The notes under the pieces were generated by a model. That model did not search any database. It had not been told where the DNA came from and worked only from the letters and a program-made list of their open reading frames with translations. Below, piece after piece: positions 30,788-40,685 of a stretch of 64,000 nt of DNA. The position numbers and the translations under genes are program-made. How positions within the stretch are numbered: position 1 is the stretch's first letter; the number at the start of each line of letters is the position of its first letter. The DNA is from Symsagittifera roscoffensis (Eukaryota > Xenacoelomorpha > Acoela > Convolutidae), in assembly GCF_963678635.1 (NCBI RefSeq), contig NC_087065.1, forward strand, positions 41,541,430 through 41,605,429, given 5' to 3'.

Positions 30788-30863
30788 GTAAGTATGAATT
30801 ATACATATTACTAATTAATTCAAATATTAGAAACTCACCATTCTTTATCCATGTTTTCTTTAG
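30788..30863 (+). promoter_or_regulatory. Putative 76-nt intron in the 3' region
   Basis: Donor ACAG/GTAAGTATG is an almost perfect consensus. A TACTAAT branch-point match lies at about 30809-30815, and the acceptor GTTTTCTTTAG ends at 30863 (an alternative AG is at 30830). The junction would lie 51 nt downstream of the last sense stop codon (30736). An intron in the 3' part of a retroelement genome implies splicing of some transcripts, or capture of a spliced host segment. Confidence 0.55.
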
Positions 30864-31930
30864 AATTTTAGCCTTCATCCTAGATCATCTGAAAAATTCA
30901 CAAACGAAAAATAAAAAATAGCAAACTTCTTCAAAACTGTTTAAGACCCTATTAAATTTTTGCACCAACAATTAAATAAATATAATACCAATGCAGTAAA
31001 TTAAATTATAAATTTTTCCCCCACCAGCAGTAAATCTAATAATGATGCAAATTTGTAACTTAATTTCCCCCAACAACTAGCAGTAAAATTAAAATTCTAT
31101 GTAGTAAATTCATAAGAAGCAAAAGCAGTACTAACCTTTTGATATTTTCATTCACTCGCACAAGAATTCTATCCAAACTCGCACAGCTCGCCCACGAAGA
31201 ATTGTTTAAAATAATGAATTTCAGTTTCAAGCTTTCACACTCGATAACTCTAACACAAGATAACACGTTTCAAACTTTCCTTTAACCCGGTTGGAAAGGA
31301 ATTATATACTAAACAAAACTAACCAATGCAGCTTACTAAACACCACAACACTTAGCATAACAGCATGACTAAGAAAAGGAAACCAACGGTACCCAAACAG
31401 GATTAACCCAGTTTAAAACTGGATAATTTATTCTTTTGAAGACTATTATAAAGTCTAAGAAAGAAATAATAAAACACAAAAAAGTCGAAAGACAAACCCA
31501 TACCACAAACAATTTGATTTTTGAAAAAAGGACACAACCAACAAAACATAAGAAAAACCACAACAAACCCAACATAAAACGTTGTCACATAACAGGACCT
31601 CTCACAAAAACCGCATGCAATCATACTCCCACTCCTGGCCTAACCCACCAGGAAGGACGTCCTGAGCATGCTCTATAGCCGGCCTAACCCACCGTGCTAC
31701 ATCCACGCTTTGTGACCACACTCCTATTTTTAATAAGAGCTACTCAAGGGTGAGTAACTCTTCAAAATAACTGAACTAAAACAAAAAGCTTTTGTGAAAA
31801 CAACTAACTAAAATCATAATTAAAAAATATTAAACTAATAAAAGTTTTATAAAATGTAAATTACATTATGCAATACATAGATCAGAATACAACACCAAGG
31901 ACGAACATCCAAAGACAAAACGACCCTACT
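30864..31930 (+). other. 3' non-coding region of the element
   Basis: The first part is A/T-rich with three 'ttttcccccaccagcagtaaa'-like blocks (about 31012-31084). After 31600 the composition becomes GC-richer, with a direct repeat GGCCTAACCCACC (about 31638 and 31681) and the palindrome AGGACGTCCT (about 31656). Several hydrophobic minus-strand frames here are probably composition artefacts of A-rich plus-strand sequence. A basic 80-codon plus-strand frame at 31436-31678 starts at TTG and is weak. Confidence 0.45.
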
Positions 31931-32323
31931 TCACTCGAGAAAGAATGGCCAACTACAATCAATATGCCGCCCACAATCACAACTCAAAGGATTTAGAGTA
32001 CGACTTGACTTCGCAGAAAAGGACTTCATTGAACTAGACCAATGACCACCTCGATGTTCAAGTATACGTACAGATCCGAGTAACCAGGCATCCCCTCCAC
32101 GCACAATCTCCACGCCATTCCCAGACAAGGTCAAACACAAAGAAGTTCTCACCAATGAAACAGAAAAACCTGACATAGCCAACCATTCTGAAATCAGATT
32201 TGAGTTTGTTGCGAAAACCCAGTCGTTGTCTTGAGAACACACAATGATTGAATCTGGGACTTCTCTAATAAGAAAACCCAGAAGAAATAAGATGTTCGCC
32301 AAATACCAACGTCCATCATCCAT
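31931..32323 (-). CDS. Antisense ORF next to the 3' LTR (130 aa)
   Basis: ATG-started frame of 130 residues on the opposite strand, beginning 53 bases before the 3' LTR. It has a hydrophobic N-terminal segment (YLANILFLLGFLI), then a Ser/Gly/Arg-rich body and a Cys-rich end (SCDCGRHIDC). Some retroviruses encode antisense proteins driven from the 3' LTR, so this could be one. A competing reading is on the plus strand: one frame over the same interval is open except for two TGA codons (about 32043 and 32230) and also looks coding. Local composition is GC-richer than the rest of the element. I cannot decide between them. Confidence 0.35.
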   Translation of the reverse strand: MDDGRWYLANILFLLGFLIREVPDSIIVCSQDNDWVFATNSNLISEWLAMSGFSVSLVRTSLCLTLSGNGVEIVRGGDAWLLGSVRILEHRGGHWSSSMKSFSAKSSRTLNPLSCDCGRHIDCSWPFFLE

Positions 32324-32368
32324 CTTTCGAATTGCAGAAAAACTATTCTAAAAAACTCTGTAAAACCC

Positions 32369-32375
32369 GGATGGG
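32369..32375 (+). promoter_or_regulatory. Weak polypurine tract candidate
   Basis: The bases directly before the 3' LTR are GGATGGG, preceded by 'aaaacccc'-like sequence. A retroelement needs a purine tract here for plus-strand priming. This one is short and interrupted by a T, so it is either minimal or mutated. Confidence 0.35.
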
Positions 32376-32785
32376 TGGAACCTGATCTAAACTACATTTT
32401 ATGATTGGATAAATTAGATATTTTACCAATGTAAAGTATTTAATATTAACCAATCATGATCCATCTAACTAACAATCCACTTATTTGTAAGTGCTGAAAT
32501 TACTTGTAATTTCAGCACCAGAGAGATTTGAATTTAACTTAGAAATTAGTTGAACTCTCCCGAGTACTTCAGCAGCCGCAATAAACCAGTATACCCTAGA
32601 TCTATTGAGCCTAGCAGAGACTAGTTAAACAACCTGAGACTAGATAGTATAAGAGTAAGATTAGGATCGGTATTAGACTAAGAAGTTGCACGAATCTATC
32701 CGGCCGAAAATAAGATAGCGTGACGAGCAGACGGTGTACCCTATCCGAAATTACTCTATGAGTTATACCCATCGGTCCTAACTCA
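32376..32785 (+). repeat. 3' LTR of the giant retroelement
   Basis: 410 bp, matching 13862-14271 except for about four substitutions (one in the palindrome, one in 'aaa(c/t)tag', two near the 3' end). The palindrome at 32491-32518 is perfect here: 13-bp arms around a TT centre. AATAAA lies at 32580-32585. Followed by host sequence with no matching target duplication. Confidence 0.95.
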
Positions 32786-34951
32786 ACACACTGACGAAGA
32801 ACTTTCTGCCATAAGAAAACGCAAATAAACTGCATTTGATGATATTGGCTATGTAAGGTAATTTTAACATTTTCACACGTATTTATATACCAAAAACGTA
32901 ACTTTTTGTAAATGGCTAGATTATTTCTACTTTGAAAATTTCGGTGGTCGAGAAAAACGGCCTACTTTTTTTACAAATATATCTCGGCATATGAAACAAA
33001 AAAGATAATAAATAAATTTTTTCTGATTAGAGTTAGCCTAGATTTAAAAATTTCTGACTAGAAACTGGATAAGAAATAAGGAAATTTCAAAAATCCATGC
33101 TTGATTTAAACTTTTTGCGAGAACCCCCTGACCATATTTGAAGAAGTATTTCTTGACATATATAAAGAGTTTTTAGGTAGGGGATGGGTTTTTGTCTTGA
33201 TTGTTGACCGGTACCGCACCAATTTTTTAGGGGTAAAAAACCAGGCATTAGCGTTTTTGCGTGAGTGCTAGTATCGTATTTCGCCCTTCTGACACCTTGA
33301 AACCTACTATCTTAAAAAAAGAATTCAGCTCTTCTGTAGCGCATTGTCTGACATACAATGGGCATAGGTTCAAAAGACGAAATCATTTAGGAAAATGTTT
33401 TGCATATCTAAAAAATTTTTTTGAGCAGGTGCATTTACCTACCTCATTGGATACCGCCCTGGAAACAATCATAGTAAGAGATAAAAAACACCCTCAGACA
33501 TCTTTTTTAGTTATCCAAACTACATTCCTAACTAGCCACACGTACCGGGAAAACTTTTCAATTCTGACCTGATTTACTTTCTGGTCAGAAATTTCTGGTC
33601 AAAAATTTTCGGTCAGAAATTCTTTATGAAATGTTTAAATAAGCAGAGATTTTCTTGAAACTCTTTTTTTCTCATCTTATTTCTGATCAGAAGTTAGCTA
33701 AATCTAGGTTATGTCTATTTTTTCAAACTGCTAGCCTGTTGTTCTACCAGTACAAAATCTGAAATTTTTTATTTCTTATATAAGTTGATTCTCAGACCTG
33801 AAATTTTTAATTTCAGGTCTTGATAAAGATTTTAAAAAGTCAGACCTGAAATTTGGATCTGAAAGACAAAAATTCAGACCTGAAACAACCTTGAAAAAGA
33901 GAATTTCAGATCTGAAATTAAATCTGAGAAATTCTTTGTTAAATTATAATATATGCACTTCGAGCAAACTATTGGGTTTTTAGTTTTGCTGTTTCTGCGA
34001 TACATAATTATATTTATTTTAGGAAGTGGTAAAAAAATTCCAAAAATTTCACAAACAATTTTTTTCATTTTGAATTTTTTATTTGGTTGTTTCAGAAACT
34101 TCAAAAACTGCTAAAATTCCTATGAAATCTTAGATTTTCATGCGCTTCTGTTGCATTTTCAATGTTTATCTCATCTGTGGGAAACATATTTCAGCAGTCT
34201 CGGATTCGAGACTCTGCTGAGTTTTCCTGCTAGCAGGTAGCAGAAGCTATTTGTTATAACAAACAAAACTATCTAAAATATCCAAAACTGCGTCAGAATC
34301 ATTGATTTTCAAGATCTGAAATAACAAAAAAGAATTAAATTTCAGGTCTAAATTTAGATTTGAAAAAGATTTTTTTTTTTCAGATGTGAAATAACCAAGA
34401 AAAACAAAGCGTTATTTTGATATTTCACAACCAATTTCAGATCTGAAAGTTACATCTGAAAAAGATCATTTCAGACTTGATTTAGAACGTTTACTAGGTA
34501 CGGTTAACCACTAGGTCACTTGCCTCGATGAAGATAAATCGTTTTAGCAATTTAATGCAAAGTAAGACTTAAAATAACGAATGTTATTTCGCATTGTTTT
34601 GCTACTGTTATTGTGTATACTCGAAGCATGTTTATCTTGTTGGGGTTAGGTAACGAATTATTTTCTAGATTTTTTTTCAGAAACAGTTTTTTCCTGAGTT
34701 AAAAAAGGATCCGCGCAGAAAAAAAAGAGAAAAGTTGGACTGCTAATCTATATAAATTTTTCAACTACAGAAAAATCCTCCTTTTGTTGAGCGTCTTAAC
34801 TGTAAAACAAATTTATTTTGGACAAAATTTTCCAAAAAAAAACAGCAGATGGAAGCTTTGAAGACGCACCAGAACCGTAACTGAAACATGAGAATCCAAA
34901 CCAGACGTCAGCTAAGCATGGCGATACTAATTAAATTCAGGTATATACCCG
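32786..34951. repeat. Right flank with clustered AGAYCTGAAAT motifs
   Basis: No gene. From 33582 to 33622 'ggtcagaaatt' recurs three times. From about 33790 to 34480 at least ten copies of (T)CAGAYCTGAAAT in both orientations occur. They include an 11-bp-arm hairpin at 33794-33820 and an 18-nt perfect palindrome at 33902-33919. A 103-codon frame at 33261-33572 has no recognisable features. The first 45 bases after the LTR read as a short coding-like tail ending in TAA, but no upstream exon is visible. Confidence 0.5.
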
Positions 34952-35151
34952 NNNNNNNNNNNNNNNNNNNNNNNNNNNNNNNNNNNNNNNNNNNNNNNNN
35001 NNNNNNNNNNNNNNNNNNNNNNNNNNNNNNNNNNNNNNNNNNNNNNNNNNNNNNNNNNNNNNNNNNNNNNNNNNNNNNNNNNNNNNNNNNNNNNNNNNNN
35101 NNNNNNNNNNNNNNNNNNNNNNNNNNNNNNNNNNNNNNNNNNNNNNNNNNN
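34952..35151. other. Assembly gap (200 N)
   Basis: Exactly 200 unknown bases, a conventional placeholder length rather than a measured size. Open frames drawn across it are meaningless. Confidence 0.99.
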
Positions 35152-37698
35152 TGAGATAAAAACAAAGTTATGTCAATGGGAAAAACTTTGATTTGCAATC
35201 ACAGCAATTTTGTTTCACGATGACGGACATACAGAAACATCTGTAACAAGCTTACGAGAAAAACAAAAACTTCAAAGATTGTCAAGTTGCCATAAAGAAA
35301 TCAGAACATTGGGTAATTTTCAACCGTTACTCTGAACCAAAAAAAAAGAGAGATCAAGAAGTCTTCAGGTATTCGAAAACAAAACACGTGGAGGTTTCGG
35401 GACAGGAAGCCGTAATCTAAATTTATATATTGCTAGATCATCATGAGCTCTAATTATCAAACTGCCTACTTATGAAAAATCGAAATTTGGATAGAACTTG
35501 AAAAAAAAAATCGACAAAAAAAGTTTCCACCCATGTCCACAAAGTTAACTGTTTTAAACTTGTTTTGATCAATTCGAACTTTCAAACTTTAAAGCAGACT
35601 CCTAAGCAGCCTAGCCGCAAAGACTTTGAGTTGGATAGCACTTTCATAAAGATATGACTTTATTTTAAAACACCCATTTTGTATACCAACTATCATGCTA
35701 TTTTGTTGGTTTTGAAAATCTCAAGTGCGCAAAACATTTTTTACTTTTGATCAACCCCAAACTTGGTACCAACTTCTGAGCAGCTCAAACTCAAAGAGTT
35801 TTCAGCTAGGTTGCGTTTTATTATATCATGATCCAGAACAATAACAAAAACGATGCTTTCGAGAATTCTATCACACATGCATTGCGAGGCCAAACTGTGC
35901 AGTCTGTGCATTGAAAACATTTCTCGCATCTTGAAGAAAACTTAATTAAAATTTTGCATATGTTTTGAGAAAATCAACTAATTTTTTGCAGCTTGCCTGA
36001 GATGGTTTATGCACACGTATTAAAAATTTTATAAATTTCTGTGTTAAAAAGTGTTTCAGCTGGAATAAACTTAATTTAGACAAGGTTCTCATAACAAATA
36101 TTCACATATCTATAGAAAAATTTATTGAAAAAAGCTGATCCGCGAGTCTGGCGTGATTCTCGACGGAGCTAGAAGGTGTCTCTTGAATAATCTTGGCAAT
36201 AAAAAAATTCTGCCAGAAAAACTGACGTCATTGCCCATTAACTTTTATAGAGCAGTGAAAATTGTAGAAAAATTCCATCACAGAAAATGAGGTCATTGCT
36301 CATTAACTTCTAATAAAATCTTCTAAATTATAGAATCTACGGATTAAATCCTTGAATTTTAAAGGAAATCCTTACAGATTATTTTCTAGAACGTTCTGAA
36401 TCTTCTAAATACTAGAAAAATCTATTACAAATTTACTCAATCCGAATTTCAGAACAAAAGGTAATTATCAAGGTGTTGAGATTGGTGAAGAAAGTTGTGG
36501 ATTTTTTTACTGCTTTTTTTATAAATCTAAATAGAGATACTAATTCAAGGTTGTAATTATCAGTCGTAGTTTTCGAGTAATTCTTCCTTTTTTTAGAAAA
36601 TTTTTTTAAAATGGCTTCAAGTCAACGAAAAATCTTTTTCTACAAAACCTCTTATTAACAATGATTGAAAGGTTGAATCCATTTTGAATTAGTTAAAATA
36701 TTTTGTACAATTGAAGCCAATCATGGTAGAACGGACTAATTACTGCATCCAGTTTGATGTTAGTACCGAATGTACCAAGGTTGTCAAATTTAATGAAATC
36801 TCCCAGGTTAGCGAGCAAATTGTCATAGATCCTTCAGAATGGAGATAACTCGAGAAAAAAGACTCGGAAATTTTAAAAAAAGAAGTAGCTATGTCATCTT
36901 CGAAAAATCATGGGTTTTCATATGATTCAATTGAAACAAATTTCGATGAAATTGTGGGTCTGGGATACAGTTTTCATTTTCTTTAAAGTGAACATTTACT
37001 AAAAAGGTTTCTGAAATGGTTAAATTTGACATTTTTTACAGAGAGGCGAAGACGTGTTTCAGTTCTTTAAGATTTTGCCTACATGATTGGTGAAAATTTG
37101 AAACCATTCGTGATGGAAGGTACAAGACAAAGAAATTGAAGATTCGATAGGATAATTTTATCTCTGGTTAGAAGGAAACATGATGTGGCACATGAAAAAT
37201 AAAGAGACAACGACCTCAAAAAAAAACTCAATTGTTCTTTTACATAGATTTTTCTGTTTTTTAACACATTTATTAAAATTTCCTATTTGTTTGTAAATCG
37301 AGTTTTTTTTTTCATTCGATTTAAGCTTTCCTTAGCCAAAGTTTATTTTTTAGGACTTATCAGTAAGAACTGATTACAGAACATTTAAAGACAGTTGATT
37401 ATTGATCACAAGGCTTACATAATCACTATGCACAGAACCATGACAATAAATAAAACAATAAACAATCTTCTACAAAATTCATAATCTGAGTTTCGAATTT
37501 TTCGAATTCTGCCAGAAACGCTGAAGCAAGAGTTTGGGTGGAAGCAAGTTTTTGATTAGAACTTAAATTAGGTCGATTAATTTTTTCCGAATTAGTTTCC
37601 CTGCAATACTAGGCACTTTTTTGGCTCCTTTTCATCGTAAGTTATGTTGAACTGCTCGACTAAGCTGATTGAATACTTCTCCGCTTGCTGTAACAAAA
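35152..37698 (+). repeat. 2.55-kb direct repeat, copy A (starts at gap edge)
   Basis: Starts with the first base after the N gap and matches 38137-40685 at about 99.5% by eye (roughly a dozen substitutions and small homopolymer length changes). No gene is recognised inside; a 62-codon minus frame (35741-35929) is conserved in both copies only because the DNA is. It could be a real tandem-like duplication or two haplotypes placed in series by the assembler. Confidence 0.9.
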
Positions 37699-38136
37699 TA
37701 TATTGTTGATTAAATAACAGTTTCTCGTTTTTGTAGTGTTTGCTGTAATTTTATTCTGGAGAAAAAATTTTTTTTTCCATTTTATTTGCTCATTGATGCC
37801 ATTTTTGTCCAATTAAGGAATAATTGGAACACAAATATTGCCTGTATTTAGAAAGATATGGAGTAATAATTTGTCACGGTTGTAATAACTTGTCTGAATG
37901 ATAGAAATAGCAAGGTCAGAGTAGAAGCGTATAATATTTAGCCCAATGAGGTATTCTTGAACTTGAAAAAATGAAAAATCGCATGAAAAAACTCAAAGAT
38001 AAAATAGTTTTTAAATGTCAAACTTCAGGTCTCTAGCACACTTGCCATTACACACCTAATTTTAGTATCATTAGGACCGCTTTGCTTCAGCATCAAAACA
38101 AGCTTGCTTGGGTGTATTGCGAAAAAAATCAATTGA
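37699..38136. other. Unique spacer between the 2.55-kb repeats
   Basis: 438 bp present once in the window, with no gene or repeat recognised. If the duplication is an assembly artefact, this segment should be adjacent to the gap in the true sequence. Confidence 0.6.
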
Positions 38137-40685
38137 TGAGATAAAAACAAAGTTATGTCAATGGGAAAAACTTTGATTTGCAATCACAGCAATTTTGTTT
38201 CACGATGACGGACATACAGAAACATCTGTAACAAGCTTACGAGAAAAACAAAAACTTCAAAGATTGTCAAGTTGCCATAAAGAAATCAGAACATTGGGTA
38301 ATTTTCAACCGTTACTCTGAACCAAAAAAAAAGAGAGATCAAGAAGTCTTCAGGTATTCGAAAACAAAACACGTGGAGGTTTCGGGACAGGAAGCCGTAA
38401 TCTAAATTTATATATTGCTAGATCATCATGAGCTCTAAATATCAAACTGCCTACTTATGAAAAATCGAAGTTTGGATAGAACTTGAAAAAAAAAATCGAC
38501 AAAAAAAGTTTCCACCCATGTCCACAAAGTTAACTGTTTTAAACTTGTTTTGATCAATTCGAACTTTCAAACTTTAAAGCAGACTCCTAAGCAGCCTAGC
38601 CGCAAAGACTTTGAGTTGGATAGCACTTTCATAAAGATATGACTTTATTTTAAAACACCCATTTTGTATACCAACTATCATGCTATTTTGTTGGTTTTGA
38701 AAATCTCAAGTGCGCAAAACATTTTTTACTTTTGATCAACCCCAAACTTGGTACCAACTTCTGAGCAGCTCAAACTCAAAGAGTTTTCAGCCAGGTTGCG
38801 TTTTAATATATCATGATCCAGAACAATAACAAAAACGATGCTTTCGAGAATTCTATCACACATGCATTGCGAGGCCAAACTGTGCAGTCTGTGCATTGAA
38901 AACATTTCTCGCATCTTGAAGAAAACTTAATTAAAATTTTGCATATGTTTTGAGAAAATCAACTAATTTTTTGCAGCTTGCCTGAGATGGTTTATGCACA
39001 CGTATTAAAAATTTTATAAATTTCTGTGTTAAAAAGTGTTTCAGCTGGAATAAACTTAATTTAGACAAGGTTCTCATAACAAATATTCACATATCTATAG
39101 AAAAATTTATTGAAAAAAGCTGATCCGCGAGTCTGGCGTGATTCTCGACGGAGCTAGAAGGTGTCTCTTGAATAATCTTGGCAATAAAAAAATTCTGCCA
39201 GAAAAACTGACGTCATTGCCCATTAACTTTTATAGAGCAGTGAAAATTGTAGAAAAATTCCATCACAGAAAATGAGGTCATTGCTCATTAACTTCTAATA
39301 AAATCTTCTAAATTATAGAATCTACGGATTAAATCCTTGAATTTTAAAGGAAATCCTTACAGATTATTTTCTAGAACGTTCTGAATCTTCTAAATACTAG
39401 AAAAATCTATTACAAATTTACTCAATCCGAATTTCAGAACAAAAGGTAATTATCAAGGTGTTGAGATTGGTGAAGAAAGTTGTGGATTTTTTTACTGCTT
39501 TTTTTATAAATCTAAATAGAGATACTAATTCAAGGTTGTAATTATCAGTCGTAGTTTTCGAGTAATTCTTCCTTTTTTTAGAAAATTTTTTTAAAATGGC
39601 TTCAAGTCAACGAAAAATCTTTTTCTACAAAACCTCTTATTAACAATGATTGAAAGGTTGAATCCATTTTGAATTAGTTAAAATATTTTGTACAATTGAA
39701 GCCAATCATGGTAGAACGGACTAATTACTGCATCCAGTTTGATGTTAGTACCGAATGTACCAAGGTTGTCAAATTTAATGAAATCTCCCAGGTTAGCGAG
39801 CAAATTGTCATAGATCCTTCAGAATGGAGATAACTCGAGAAAAAAGACTCGGAAATTTTAAAAAAAGAAGTAGCTATGTCATCTTCGAAAAATCATGGGT
39901 TTTCATATGATTCAATTGAAACAAATTTCGATGAAATTGTGGGTCTGGGATACAGTTTTCATTTTCTTTAAAGTGAACATTTACTAAAAAGGTTTCTGAA
40001 ATGGTTAAATTTGACATTTTTTACAGAGAGGCGAAGACGTGTTTCAGTTCTTTAAGATTTTGCCTACAAGATTGGTGAAAATTTGAAACCATTCGTGATG
40101 GAAGGTACAAGACAAAGAAATTGAAGATTCGATAGGATAATTTTATCTCTGGTTAGAAGGAAACATGATGTGGCACATGAAAAATAAAGAGACAACGACC
40201 TCAAAAAAAAACTCAATTGTTCTTTTACATAGCTTTTTCTGTTTTTTTAACACATTTATTAAAATTTCCTAATTGTTTGTAAATTGAGTTTTTTTTTTCA
40301 TTCGATTTAAGCTTTCCTAAGCCAAAGTTTATTTTTTTAGGACTTATCAGTAAGAACTGATTACAGAACATTTAAAGACAGTTGATTATTGATCACAAGG
40401 CTTACATAATCACTATGCACAGAACCATGACAATAAATAAAACAATAAACAATCTTCTACAAAATTCATAATCTGAGTTTCGAATTTTTCGAATTCTGCC
40501 AGAAACGCTGAAGCAAGAGTTTGGGTGGAAGCAAGTTTTTGATTAGAACTTAAATTAGGTCGATTAATTTTTTGCGAATTAGTTTCCCTGCAATACTAGG
40601 CACTTTTTTGGCTCCTTTTCATCGTAAGTTATGTTGAACTGCTCGACTAAGCTGATTGAATACTTCTCCGCTTGCTGTAACAAAA
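38137..40685 (+). repeat. 2.55-kb direct repeat, copy B
   Basis: Partner of 35152-37698. The match begins 'tgagataaaaac' and ends 'cttgctgtaacaaaa', after which the copies diverge. No inverted or LTR-like ends and no coding capacity, so this is not an obvious transposon. Confidence 0.9.

Larger units (their letters stand above)
13862..32785 (+). mobile_element. Giant Ty3/gypsy-type LTR retroelement with env and accessory ORFs
   Basis: An 18.9-kb element bounded by two 410-bp LTRs that begin TGG and end TCA and differ at about four bases, so insertion was recent. Internal order is PBS, structured leader, ORF1, ORF2, gag-pol, two small hydrophobic ORFs, Ser/Pro ORF, env, Ser/Pro ORF starting at the env stop, two frame-offset ORFs, 3' intron, antisense ORF, 3' LTR. 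Domain order protease-RT-RNase H-integrase with a GPY/F module places it in Ty3/gypsy (Metaviridae). Size and gene number are far above the family norm. Two nonsense codons (ORF2, env) and frame offsets suggest this copy is no longer fully competent, although the 2454-codon gag-pol frame is intact. The bases flanking the LTRs (catt on the left, acac on the right) do not form a target-site duplication. Confidence 0.95.

Noticed and set aside
34888-35198. Open frames across the N gap
   Set aside because: They consist mostly of unknown residues and have no meaning.
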